Positions 1 to 12,300 of a DNA stretch of 64,000 nt are shown here, piece after piece; within the stretch, counting starts at the first letter, position 1, and each line of letters opens with the position of its first letter. Both the position numbers and the translations under genes were made by a program. This DNA is from Monomorium pharaonis (taxonomy: Eukaryota > Arthropoda > Insecta > Hymenoptera > Formicidae): NCBI RefSeq assembly GCF_013373865.1, contig NC_050472.1, positions 3,865,757 through 3,929,756 on the forward strand, given 5' to 3'. Under the pieces are notes generated by a model, which was not told the DNA's origin, ran no database searches, and was given only the letters and a program-made list of their open reading frames with translations.

Positions 1-3000
1 CTATATACGATCGATGTACTTTGAACAGAAATTAGTTGTCGATAAATATACACATTTCTCGTCGTCTAAAAAAGGTATTTCAAATTCTAGGGTAATATTT
101 GACACAGACTTTTAAACATTCCGAATGAAAAATTTCTTAAATGACTTTCTTGAATAAGAGACCTTAATATCAAACGTTTAGCCTATGTTCGCTCTTCATT
201 TCGAAAGTTAAATTTGGTACCCGTCGCACGCAAAATTAACAATTTGAATGTCTCACTGTGAAGACCAAAAATAAATGTCACCTCGCAATTGTGCATTCAG
301 TGCCAGGTCCATGGTCAAAGAAATTCACCTGGACGAAGGCCAGTCGTCATCGTCTCTGCCTCATCCGTATATTCTACTTTTGAAATCGTAGGTCGGCGAT
401 GTCGGTCACGCGAATTCATTTCGATCTCAAAACAACGTGTCACGAGACATTGTTTTCTCTCGCTTTCACGATAGTGTATCGCGGGAGCAACAACAACACG
501 AGGTATATTGATCGTATATCGTAGCGAGAAATATAGCTTCAGCGTATGTAAAGAGGTGAAGTAAGTTGAGAAAGGGAGGTATACATCGAAACTAACGTGG
601 GACTGAACAACCTAGATTACGAGATCGGAAATGTCAGCAAAGAGTTTGAATATAAATGCATTTGCAGATAAATCAACCACCTTCGCGTGAGCTTGATGTC
701 ATGTTATTAAAACGAGACATGAGAATTTTAGAGAAAAAACTACTTCTGACACCTTCAATTCCTTCAGGATATGAAGCAAGCAATTCTGCACACTCAATAA
801 TTACTCAATATTTAATTGCCGAATATTATTACGGACACGCGATTCATAAACTAGATTTTCGCAACGTTAACGTTGAAAAGTCACATTATCGCTGGTTATT
901 TCGCGAACAAATCCGATGCCAATTTCGCACATACTCGTTACGCCCGCTTATTATTTTCAAAATTTTCGAAATCAATTTCGTCATTTTTGCGCGACGTTTA
1001 TTGCTAGCGGCGCACGATTTTTTAGCAGTGGGCTGTTTCACGATCAAATTACTTTCGCTGCTAGTAACAGCCCTCTTTGTCTACGCGGGGCGATCGTGGA
1101 TAGATTGCAAATGCGTGTCAGATAAAGTTACATAACGCGCGTGCCACGAGCAAATCGGGGGAAATCGATGAACTGTCGAAAAAGAAATCGCTTGGTCGAC
1201 GGTCATCGCTCGCCGATCGGAAAATTAGCCGATGTCGAAAACCCGCTCTGTCTGCCGGCGATAATCTTTCCGCACGCGTACAACACGCGATACGGACGGT
1301 GATTAATCGCGAAAGATAACCGACGACACAGTTAGTCAGCGGTGCATGCCTGTCGAGTGATTGCGCGGGGCAACGGTCGATGAAATTAATTTCGCGATCT
1401 AGAGGTATCTTAATTAAAGCCACGTTTTGTAACGTGCAAATCGTAATTTATACTTTTTGTTTATTTTAAGTAGCAACAGAACCGCGAATTTTGTTCATAA
1501 CGATTACCAATAAAATTTCTGCATTTTTCAAATTTCAGGATAAGATGTTTTTCGAGGTCTTGCAAATGATTTAATAAAATTACTATTTCATAAGGTTTTT
1601 AAAGTTATATACATTAGGAAGACAAAGGTCGAATTTGAATTTATGTCACTTTGCGATATCTTTTTTTTTAAATCATTATATTCAAGTGTTTTGACTTTGA
1701 CCAGTTCTGAACAAGCGATGACTCATATTTTTATTTCAAAGATAAAAAATACGTGTATACCACGTATTTGTCATAAAAAATGCAATATCATTCTTCCTTA
1801 AAAATCCACCGCAGAAAAACCCGCTTCTTAAACGCTCTCAACTTTTTCTGGAATTCTAAAAACATTAATCTTTCTTTTAATTGCGCTAAACAAAATTAAT
1901 TTACAAAAAAGTAGTTTTTATATATAGCTATAAATTTATATTTCCTTTTTCATGTCTTAGTTTATAGTGCTATATTTTTTTTTCTTATCAGCGTTACAAT
2001 AAATAAATAATCGCGACTAAGCAACAAACGGAGTCGTTTGAGAATGACTTTAAGCGGCGATGATTCAACAATAATTTGTCATGTGCGAAATTTTAAGGCT
2101 TCGCATTTCTGGATATGTCTGGCGAGAGTTTTGGCCGTTTGCCAAATGCTCGAAAAGTAATCGCAATATATTCGCAGTTTAAGCATACAGATACAGTTAT
2201 ATAATAAAATCGTTTGGGAGGTCAATGTACCGAAGTAATAACTGCAGAGAACGCGGACGGTGTTTGGTATCTGCTGATACCAAGGGGAATTAAAAGTTCG
2301 CGTGCTTCCAACAATTGCCGATTCGTTTAACGAGAACAATCGTTCGCCTTCGCCATTTGGCCGCAGACATGACAGCGTATTCTTGTCAGGCGATCGTCCA
2401 AATGTCTAAATTTGCATTTCATCTTGTTCCGAGAAGATTGCAAATTGCATTTTTTTTCGATCACGCTTTTAACGCTTTAATTGTTTGCGTTGACGAAACA
2501 AAGTGCGCGTATAATCAGTTTCATTATTATTATCTCATTATCTCACTTTGTTATTTAACGAACAGTGGCAAATTTCAATGTATCAAACTTGAGATACGAC
2601 ATCAACTTAAAAGATAAAACGTATATAAGTAATAAATTATGAGAATAATTACACACAATCGTAAATCTTTTCACTGGGTCGATTTCTATCGACGCAGCTT
2701 TATGACTGCGTAGATGTTTTCGAGATTAGTAAATATTTTGCAAGTATCTTTTCTATCTATAAATATCCCAAGCAATTTGCGGGGTATCGATTTGGCTCGT
2801 TTTCGGACAGATCGATGTCAAGGACATGTGTGTCACATTTTAATTTATTACCAAAAATTTGAAAATTTTATAGATTACCCTATTGTTACGTTTGTAAAAT
2901 GTATAAAATTTGATTATAATTGTCCTATTAGTTATTAAAAGTTATTTAATTCTTTTGCTGTTGATTCTTATGTAAAGTCGCATTTTGCAGCACTTATTTG

Positions 3001-5152
3001 CAAATTTGATAAGAAAATAGAATGACTAATTGAATCAAATTTTTGACATGTATTAATAAAACTCTAATATATATTCGTGCAAAAGTGTATTTGGATCGAT
3101 TCACTCGGTTGAAAATTATTTTCCTAAAACATCAGCAAAATAGGATCATTTATCATTAAATTTTTCTTCTTTCTTTGGTTTCAGGAAAATTCAGATATTG
3201 ACAAATTTTTTTATATGAAAAAAAAGAATAACTTAAGAAGCTTGTAGCTTTTTAAATTTCGTTTGATTTTTAACGTTGATATTGTAACAACCAAAACATC
3301 TTTAAACATTTATTGTTTGCGACTATTAATAAAGGCTTGAGAACCTCAATCGCCGATAAAACGCACGACGTTAACGAGATTCACATCTGTCAAGTCAAAG
3401 CCACGAGTGAACGAATACACAGACGTTACATTGAAAGACTTCAAATATATGTTTATATATGTATATATATATATATATAATTTTGCGAAAATATTGTTCA
3501 GAGTTTTGAAATTAGTCCAGCTGTCAAGTTGATCTCTTTCCCTCTTTTGCAGTTCTGTCCGTTTCCGATTGCGCAATATTAAATAATCTTGTCAGAAACT
3601 TTTTCATAAGGAATGTTCTCGTTTTGATTTCTGACAACGTAAAAATTTCATTTGCGGAGTAATTTCCAATTACTAATTCGAATGTATTCTTCTACGGAGT
3701 TTATATGCTAATTACACGTAATCGAGAGAAAAGTAGTTAAATTACTACATAATAATTGCTGAAAACAGCGAGAGTCGTAAAAAAAAATACTACGGCGCGT
3801 TGAGAACCTTTGAAACTTTCTTACCTGTCGGTCACAGAGGCAAATCTCTCTCTTTCTCTCGCTGAGAAGACGGGAGGACTATAGCTCGCGCACGAGAGCT
3901 TACATATTTCCTGGGAGAGCGTACGATCGTACGATAACTTTTATGGCTCTCCCCCGACGACCCCGAGACTTGAATTGAAATTTTATTTCTCCCAACACTT
4001 TTCACAGATGATCGTTACGTAATCTATACAAAAAGCCGATTTAAACTTTAAAACGTATAATAAACGCGAGCACTTACGCAAGGTGATCGTCACATATTCG
4101 TATCTCAATGCATTCGATGCATATTAATGCGCTCTGTTTTCCAGCACTTTTTCCGCAGGCGGTCTCTCTAAGGACAGCTTTAAATTAGAATAAAATGTAG
4201 TGCGCGAGGGAGAGTCACGTATAATGATACGTTCTTGAGATCGAAACGAATAACAAACTTAAGTATGCAAATGTCAAGCAATACCGTTCTCGTTTCGAAT
4301 GAACGCCGCTCGATTTTTATTGTTGTTTGTACAGACGACTCGTCGCAAGGGTTCTATTACACTTGTCGTACGCAAATTTTTCATGTGCATCGATTGGCTG
4401 CCGGATAGGAGATTTCGAGAGAGACGAGAGAGAAAGAGAGTGTTCCCTGCACAAATGTAATATATTAAAAGCGCATTTCTGACGGCGGAGAGATGGGGCG
4501 AAATAATTTGCGGGTTGCGAGCGTGCAGACCGGTCCAGTCGCTGCGTTTCACTCGCGCGTGCAACCTTCTCTTTTACGCAAGTCCCAGGAAAGTGATCGA
4601 CCTTTTTGCGCCATTATTCGCCGAGATAAACTAGGCTCCTGTGCCTAACGCAATAACGATCATTTTTCCCGCGCTCGATTCCGAGAATAGAATTAATCTC
4701 GCTGACAACTGACCGTTCTTTTTTTGGGGGGGGAGTCAAATCGCGTTTTCCTCGCATTGTGTAAATTTTATCAGTGAACTGTATATGCTTAATGAAAATG
4801 CCATTGAATTGTCGGATCTGAACGGGATTTTATCGATCGGTGCAATCGCCGTTTATTGCGATTGTGCGCAATAATTACACAGCTAATGACCGCGAGACTC
4901 GGATTGAGTCAACTGATACGTCGCATCGCGGAAAATACGGTCAATTAAAGAGAATAATAGAGAGTGATTCGGATTAACGCTACGCGAAAACAAACCGCTG
5001 AGGCACGTGGAAAGATAACATCGGCTATCAGGAAAACCGCGTATTGCTAAATAATCGTTGCGCAGCAGCAAAATTATAAACGAATATTTCTCTCTATTAA
5101 TACCGAAAATTATTATCAATGAATAATAACATATTTTTAATTTACGACTCAC
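1..5152. other. AT-rich intergenic or intronic DNA, no supported gene
   Basis: I read both strands of this stretch and found no exon I can assign to a protein family. The open frames are short and either AT-rich or arise from CpG-rich patches near 1130-1400 and 3850-4700. There is a (TA)n run at about 3463-3480 and a CpG-richer, GA-rich patch at 3830-4700 that could be regulatory. A possible short exon near 629-690 has an ATG and a GTGAGC donor, but nothing in it is recognisable. The stretch could belong to a long intron of a gene that lies off the left edge. Confidence 0.5.
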
Positions 5153-5286
5153 CGTACGAAGAGGGATCTGTAAACATCTGGACCGGTTGCACTGCCAACA
5201 GCATCGCGAGGGACCTTTGAGCTCTCGTTCCAACAATTGTGTCCACGCCACACGTGGTCGCGCGCACGCACATATTCACACACAAC
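5153..5286 (-). other. exon-like segment with canonical splice signals, unidentified
   Basis: On the minus strand a pyrimidine-containing acceptor (tttttgcgcag) precedes position 5286 and a strong GTGAGT donor follows position 5153, enclosing 134 bases. Two of the three frames are open across it and one has a stop. Neither open frame gives a peptide I recognise. It could be a coding exon, a 5'-UTR exon or a noncoding-RNA exon of a minus-strand gene that extends to the left. Splice signals alone also occur by chance at this density, so this is only a candidate. Confidence 0.25.
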
Positions 5287-6023
5287 CTGCGCAAAAAGAG
5301 AAAAGAAAATGAACAGCACGTCATTAAACCTTGACAATGTTTGGCTACATGCGATGTTGCATCGGCAAACAAAGTGCAACGTTCATTTTCGCATTGTGCA
5401 CACAGCCGCCTACGTGCGTACAATCTGATGCCGGCCAAGTGAATACGAAATGTTTGCATTGTCTTTCCATTTTAATCACGTAAAATTCTTTAAAGATACA
5501 TGTTCTCTAAGGACGTTTCTAATTGTTAATTTACAGCAAATTGCCACATATTTTTATTTGTAACTAAAAGTTCGGAATAAATTTAATTTTAATTTTGATT
5601 ACAATTCTCTTTTTCTCTTTTGAGATTAAGATCTTAAATAATAGATAAATAAAATAATAGATAATAGTAGATAAATAAAAATAATATTAAAATCTGTTTG
5701 TATGAAAAAAATGTTAAATCATAATGTCTAATAATCTAAATATTTAAATTAAAATGAGGTTTGTGTTAAAACGTCGATAACATTTTTCAGATATTTTATT
5801 GACATATTATTATAACAGATATTAATCTTTCAATATTTTCAATGTTTTTTAATTGGCATTAAAGATTAATGATATTTCTATTTCATCTTTTAATATTTTT
5901 TTCTGTATTGAGAATAGAATGTCTCAAATAATTAAAATTCTTTATAAATTTATAAAATCATATAGAAATATATTCTAAAAAATTCTGAAAGTTATTTAAA
6001 AATATGAGAAAAAAAATGTTAAT
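5287..6023. other. AT-rich spacer, no gene seen
   Basis: This stretch is strongly AT-rich, with imperfect GATAAATAAAATAATA-type microsatellite sequence at about 5635-5700. I see no open frame or splice-bounded segment worth calling. Confidence 0.5.
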
Positions 6024-6226
6024 CCTGGTGAACATTTTTCTCGGAATTTTTCATATAATTTTTCAAAATTTCTCTCTTATAACTTTTTAAACAATATTCA
6101 AATTTCTTTAATATAAATCTGAAAACATTTTTGAATTCACACATATAAAAAATTATGAAAAAGAGTTTTCTTTAATTCTAAAAAATACTCATTTTTATAA
6201 AAATTCTGAGAAGAATGTTCACCAGG
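6024..6226. mobile_element. short element with terminal inverted repeats (MITE-like)
   Basis: The left end begins CCTGGTGAACATTTTTCTCG and the right end, read on the minus strand, begins CCTGGTGAACATTCTTCTCA. The match continues for about 30 bases with a few mismatches. The 203-bp body is AT-rich and has no coding capacity. Both ends are flanked by AT, which is too short to be convincing as a target-site duplication. The size and structure fit a miniature inverted-repeat transposable element of unknown superfamily. A fortuitous inverted repeat in AT-rich DNA is less likely because the ends include non-AT sequence. Confidence 0.55.
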
Positions 6227-6733
6227 ATAGGACATATGAGAAATGAGAACATAAATACTTTCAAAATAATAATCTAAGCGAGTGTACATCGTTAACCGTG
6301 CTGATATTCTATAATAAAGACTCGTGTTATTTTTAACGAATTATATCGAGACAGACGGAATAGATCGCGACGGCGTTTGCTTTGTGTTTTTCCTCAAGTA
6401 GGCCGTTGTGCAGTCTGCTGTGTCATTCGCATCGAGTAGACGCGAAAAGAAAACGTGACGTCTGGCGCGAGCGACCCGAAGAAGCTGTCGCAAGGAAAGA
6501 AATCACGCGATCACATTAATTCATACGCCTCGTCTTATGCATATTCTAAATACAATCTGACTTATGTAACCTCGGAATTAAAAATACAACGATCAACGTT
6601 TCACGTAATAATCTAAGTCCGACTATAATAATAGTTACATGCTATATCTCTTCGATTTACGATAGACGGATGAATCACGAGAAAAAGTTCTCGATGTTAC
6701 GAATAACGCAATATGGCCGTCTTCGTCCCGATT

Positions 6734-6822
6734 AGGCCAAAGGCAGAGAACGAGACATTTTTCTCTGCCTTACTCTACGAGTACGACTACGACACCTACG
6801 TCTCGTTCTCTGCCTTCAGCCT
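6734..6822. repeat. inverted repeat, perfect 17-bp stem
   Basis: The segment AAGGCAGAGAACGAGAC at 6740-6756 is perfectly complementary to 6800-6816, followed outward by two mismatches and four more pairs (6734-6737 with 6819-6822). The loop of about 43 bases contains a further partial copy of the complementary arm (TTCTCTGCCTTA at 6761-6772), so two alternative hairpins are possible. The sequence is not simple AT repeat. It could be a structured RNA, a paired regulatory site or the remnant of a small element. Confidence 0.5.
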
Positions 6823-8236
6823 TAACACGGCCGGTGAAAGAGGGGGGGGGGGGAAGCGCAGGGGCAAGGAGGATAAAAGATGATCGAGCTTCGTGGCCAC
6901 GTTTGCCAGGATTTTAGATCCTGTCTCGCTATTACTTAACGCGATGAGGCTCTAAACGTCGATCGAACGACAGATCTAAAAACAATAATCTACTATCTTG
7001 AACAAAAGAACTGATCATCGGCGTAATAAAATCGATCGTGATAATTCGGCCGCTACTCGGAGATACTTTCGCCTCTCTCCCTATTCGAACGAGAGCGACT
7101 CGTCGGGCACGAAAATATCTCGCGATCGCATCGATCGTCGCCGCTTCCGCCTGATTACTTCCCCGACTTCTGCGCGACGAGATAGCCCCGGTCGGGGGCA
7201 CGACCGAAATAACTTGTGATCTTACCTAATGGCCGTTAATGGCGCGAGCTCGCCCGGCTTCGAGAGCGGTTAGGTTTCCGCGAAGTTCGACCGGTCCGCG
7301 TCGGCCGGGCTTCGCTGAACGTTGGGTGATGCGTCACGTCGTCATGCCCTCGTCATCGGGTATCGTCAGATCATCACACGAGAAGGACGAACGTTCGACA
7401 GGATTTACGCGCCCGCGTGACGAACCTTCGGTCCCGAAACGCACGGCACAATAGCGCGAAAGCCGTTAACGTCGGTTAACGTCCGATTGGTTCAAATGAA
7501 TCGAGCGTGAAGTTGGCCGATTTCTCATGTGACCGAAGTTAACGCCGAGCGCGGCCGCGCGGCAAATTCGCGCTGCTCCATTTCGATGGCGCGCGATTTT
7601 TTTCAGAGTTCCGCGAGACCGTGCCTAATTATGAGATCAAGATCCGTGAAATCTTATTATGCAGTAAGTCGTGACGCCTCCGGTCTGAATGTTTCTTTCC
7701 AGGAGTAGAACAACAAGTCACGATAACATTAAAATGAATCGAAAAGTGACATTTAATAATTACTTTGGAGCCAAGCAGTAAGAAATAAAAGGTCAAGAAC
7801 GGGCACGAAAGGCTGTAAATTAAAAGATAATTTTTTTTATTTGACAATTATTTAAAAAAAAAAACAATTTTAACTTACGGAGTAAATTCTTTTTATTCTT
7901 TTACATTATTACTTTGCAAAATACAAATTGTGAATGCTTATGCATTATTAATGTATGCTGACCTTAAAATGCATTGTAATAATATCGACTCTTGTTCTAC
8001 TTATTTTACTATTTCATCTTCTTTTGATATTAATTTCATTAGTCATCATTTTGGTATTATTTTGAGGTCACGATGACTTTTCGTCCGTTTGAGTTTCGTG
8101 AAGGATCGACCGTATTTTTTGGTCGGCAGGTGGAGAGAATAACGGCGTGAAATATCAAACAAGAGAAACGTATTACTGTTTAAAATTCTATTTTGACCAT
8201 TATTTTATTTATTCTCGTTGCAGAAAAAATTTTGCA
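6823..8236. other. intergenic, no gene seen
   Basis: This stretch contains a poly-G run at about 6844-6853 and a CpG-rich block at about 7020-7600, then returns to AT-rich DNA. The open frames in the CpG-rich block exist on both strands at once and have arginine- and serine-rich low-complexity content, as expected for GC-rich noncoding DNA. The block could be a distal regulatory island for lipin, which begins about 1 kb further right. Confidence 0.4.
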
Positions 8237-8300
8237 AGATTAATATTAAGATTAATATAATACTGAAGTATTATTAATCTTAATCTTAATATTAATCTTA
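8237..8300. repeat. AT-rich palindrome built of GATTAATATTAA units
   Basis: The arms at about 8237-8265 and 8268-8300 are reverse complements with one small insertion. They are made of iterated TTAATC/GATTAA units. This is probably a simple repeat capable of cruciform extrusion, and no function is inferred. Confidence 0.4.
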
Positions 8301-8579
8301 ACAAGTATTTGAGATTATGCATATTCGAGATATTTTTCCATTCTCGCTGTGAAAAAGAAATATCGAAAGATGAATAACAACGCGAAGAATGTCGGAAATT
8401 GTCTCGTCAGTGGCCGGATATCGCTCGCGGGTCTCTTCGCACGAGGCGAAGTTGATCGATCGATGCCAGTCGTGCACACGCACGCACCCGAGCAGGCGCA
8501 CAGGTGGGCATGATGTCACGTTTCTTTGTTCCAGGCGATTCGCGCCGAGCGAGACCTCGAGGTTCGAAACGCGCGCTAA

Positions 8580-8760
8580 CGCCGCCGGCTGATCACGTGG
8601 TACGTCATCGTATCGACCAGCGGTGCGGCCGCCGCGCCGATTGGCCCGGCCGGGGGACACGTGACCGCGCTCAACGTCAGTCCGGAGTACCGTCTGCTGG
8701 CGGTGTCAGGCTGCACTTGTCAGTGCTTGTTGGTGCTTGTTAGTGTACGTTCCACGAGTG
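8580..8760 (+). promoter_or_regulatory. lipin promoter region with two CACGTG E-boxes
   Basis: This CpG-rich region lies 570-750 bases upstream of the lipin start codon. It contains two palindromic E-boxes, CACGTG at 8594-8599 (context ATCACGTGGT) and at 8658-8663 (context ACACGTGACC), 64 bases apart. Just downstream are initiator-like TCAGTG and repeated TTGTTGGTGCTTGTTAG sequence at about 8719-8745. E-boxes of this form are bound by bHLH factors such as USF, Max, SREBP and TFEB-type proteins, several of which control lipid genes in animals. The start site is inferred and not visible directly. Confidence 0.45.
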
Positions 8761-9325
8761 AACAAAGGATACCGTGGGGCAATAAAAGGTGACCCTCTGA
8801 TTCTCGAATCGTTCGAATTCGTCGGCGTCGCGTTTCCATTTCGCGTCGAGGTATCGGCCGGGATCGTCTCCGCTCGCCTCGCGTCTCGATCCCCGAGCGG
8901 AATTCGCGTACAACGTCACGGTGCTGAAGATCGCGTCTGCGGTACAGGCGCTTTTGACAGCTCGCCGTGACGTGCATTGTCGGCGAACCGCCGATCGGTG
9001 AGTCGGCTTCGCCGTGACGGTGGTCGATCGTGCTCGAAGGGTTCGAAGGGAGAGCCCGTCGACGAGACGTCACGACTCGAAACAGATCCGTCGAAGCGAT
9101 AGCCTCGATTCTCCTCCTCCTCGCAGCTCTCTGTAGTCTGTCTCTCTCGCACGCGGGAGACCTTCGGACTGAAGACAACCGCGAGTACGCGTTTTCCTTT
9201 CGCCGCGCGCCACGAATTTTCGAACGACACTCCGCCCGATCGCGTGTCTCCTCTTCCTTTCTCTCCCCCCCCCCCTCCCCCTCGTCGATCGAGTTTCCGC
9301 GGCCTGTGCTGCGCGAGCTTAGGAC
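8750..9325 (+). other. lipin 5' untranslated region, possibly with a small intron
   Basis: This CpG-rich leader lies between the inferred promoter and the lipin start codon. A GTGAGT donor at 8998 and a pyrimidine tract (9262-9284) followed by an AG at 9321-9322 would allow a 325-base 5'-UTR intron that ends three bases before the ATG. An in-frame TAG at 9320-9322 shows that the coding frame does not extend upstream in unspliced RNA. A long minus-strand open frame here is a compositional shadow. Confidence 0.4.
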
Positions 9326-12300
9326 ATGTACAGCATGAACTATATCGCCAAGATCATCAGCAACTTCCGTCTCTTCTACAACGAGATCAACGCCGCGACT
9401 CTCACTGGCGCGATCGACGTCATCGTCGTCGAGCAGCCAGACGGCTCCTACACGTGCTCGCCCTTCCATGTCCGCTTCGGCAAGCTCGGCGTACTCCGTT
9501 CTAGAGCGAAAGTGGTAAGTCCCCGAGAACATTCGTACTTATTATCAGCGGTTTATCACCGCTTAAATGTGATAATAATCGATTAAAGATTGTCCTTCGT
9601 TGCGTTTGAAAAAAAAATTGTCATTGCTTCGTATCAGTATTTTTTTGAAAATTGTTGAAATTATGGCTTACAATAAATGAACATTTTTTATTGTAATATA
9701 ACTTGATATTATAATGCTAATTAATGCTCCTTACATTGTTAAAATAATGCATTCTCGTCTTTATTATAAGATATCTATTTCTCAAATGCTTTTTCAAGAA
9801 TTTTTATACCTTTTTTCTTTCTTGTTTTCTATATTTATATTTTTATATTGAAATAAGAAAGTTATATTTTTTCTAAGATTATGTATAGATAGAGATGAAA
9901 GATACATATGAGATTGCATCTTGTTGCATACAAGGAATGTTTTTGTAGGTTGACATTGAGATAAATGGAGAGCCCAGGGAGATTCACATGAAACTTGGAG
10001 ATTCCGGTGAGGCGTTCTTTGTGGAAGAAGTCAGCTCGAATGGATCTCCAACAGACACCGAAATCCCGCCACATCTGGCCTGCTCGCCAATACCTGACAA
10101 TTGCTTCCCACCGCAAAAGTTCAATCTGTTATCGGATCTGCCTCAGGAACAGAGAGAGAAGATTCTCATAGACTCAGTACTTTCCATAGAGTGCGAGAAA
10201 TGGGAGCAGATGTCCGCCTTGCCGCCCGATCAACGGGAGAAGTTTTTGATTGAGCAGTTTTCGGATCTTCCTGCGGAGCATCGTGAGAAATGGCTACAGA
10301 TTGCTTCACTGACCGCGGAAGAGCGAGACGAAATGTTCAAGGAGAGCTTCGGCACTATATCCCCGGAGCAGAAGCAACAGATGATCAGAGAACAGTATTC
10401 CACTTTGAAGATGGAGGACAAGGATAGATTGTTCAAGGAAAATTTTCCTGAGCTCTCAATCGAGCAGCGGCAGAATTTTGAGAAGGCTTTGCTGAGTGAC
10501 TGGAAGGAGAAAGAGGAAGAGAAACATGACAAAAACGAGGATGAAGAGATATTCGATATGGATGCTCTTGGTGATGAGCAGCCAAAATTGACGATTTCTT
10601 GCCCAAAGTCTTTTGTAGCTGTCACTTCATCTGAAAGAATTCGCAAGATCAGCGTGGTGAAGAATGACTTTAGGCCAATTACCGATGATCCCCAGAGCAG
10701 TAGTAAGGAGAAATCTAGCGACGAATCAAATGGTTCCTTGAATAAGAAGAATTCGAAGGAAGAGAACGTTGATGAGTGCAAGAGTAACAATTCGATTAAG
10801 AGGAAGCGCAAGAGGAAGAGCATTATGAAGAAGAAAGGCTCGCAGAGAAAAAGCAGTAATGGCAGCAGCAGTCAGACAGAATTGAGCGAGACTGATGCAA
10901 CGTTTACTGAGGAGTCAATTAGCGAATCGGTAAGCAATGTCATTTTAATGTACATTATAATTTTTACTGCTATATCGATACATTTATTTATTGAAAAATA
11001 ATATTTAAGGGCCCCATTCTGGAAGATGAAAAGAAAAATGTTATCGCGGAATTATTGACATCCTCCCAGGACATAGAAAAACGTCCCGAAACCGATTTCC
11101 ATTTTTTCAGTGATTCAGAAGTTACCAAGTATGTAATTATATATTTCTTCACGTTAGTATATGCGCGTACATTTAATTATATTAACATGTTATATGTTTA
11201 AAAGAAATAAAGAATCCAGATCGTCTTCGCCTGTTCAATCGGATACGGAATTTGAAGTACGTAAAATCACGCAGGAGGGTAGCGAGAGGGAGGATGATAA
11301 GGGTCATCAGCAGAGTTGGAGATGGGGCGAACTACCCAGTCCACCCCCGGAGCCAGCGCATATGTCGCATAGGAATTCGTTGAGTTCTTTGGCGACAGCT
11401 AATCAACCGAATAGTTAGTATATGATTTTATTGTATTCTCTGTCTATAATCAACATGCCAACACGCCTGTACACACTGTTCATAATTAACATTTTATTGT
11501 ACAATTCTAAATGAAAAATATTGTAATCGATCATTCATGTTTCAAAAAACTAATATGCCTGTATTTGATACATAAAATTATAACAAAGTTAACCAGTCAA
11601 TGTTGTAAAATTTTTAATCTTTTTTTTTACGATAATAAGCTAACTCAAATGCTTGATCACTAACCGTTTACTAACCGCTTTTTTAATGGCAGAAGATGCA
11701 CAACGGTCTATGCTCAGTGGCATGTTCTCCTTTATGAAGAAGACTTCTCGCGTAAGACACAATCCAGAATCTGAGGGGATTTATCTTAGCGATCTTAAAG
11801 CCGACGAACTGGACCCCGAAGTTGCGGCTTTGTATTTTCCATCGTCGCATCGAGGCCCGACGGTTAAAGGTACATGGTTCACTTTCGCTTTTGCATATTA
11901 AATGCATGTTAAACTAACGCATTTATTTTCCTTTCTATTGCTTCCAATAGAAAGGGCTTTCTTTCTATTCTTTCTTTCTATTCTTTTCTCATATTTCTTG
12001 TTACTTTTGAGTTATGGTCATTAAAATACTTTTTGTAATTATTTTTAGTAAAATATTAAAGTATTTAACATGAATATTTCTTATAATTTACGAATTTATC
12101 TTTTTGCTTTTTGGGAACGAAAGGATTCAATCTTTATTAATAATAAATGAAGATAAACTCTGACTAACAAAACTGTATACATTTATAAATTTGTCAGATT
12201 TTTGTTTTTGTTAACTAATTGGTTGTGATTTTGTTGTTCTGTAATAATTCCTTAATTATATGTAAAAAAACATAATGCACATTATCTCTATATTACAGAC

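Noticed and set aside
656..1135. 159-codon plus-strand open frame near the left end
   Set aside because: The first third looks helical but no family is recognisable. There is no convincing donor within the frame and the second half is compositional. Left unannotated.
8720..9532. 270-codon minus-strand open frame over the lipin promoter and first exon
   Set aside because: It lies antisense to a confirmed coding exon in CpG-rich DNA, is arginine-rich low complexity and resembles no family. Stop codons are simply rare in this composition.
10230..10823. 197-codon minus-strand open frame
   Set aside because: It is an exact antisense shadow of lipin exon 2. Its serine/leucine/phenylalanine-rich content is the complement of the lysine/glutamate-rich lipin repeat.
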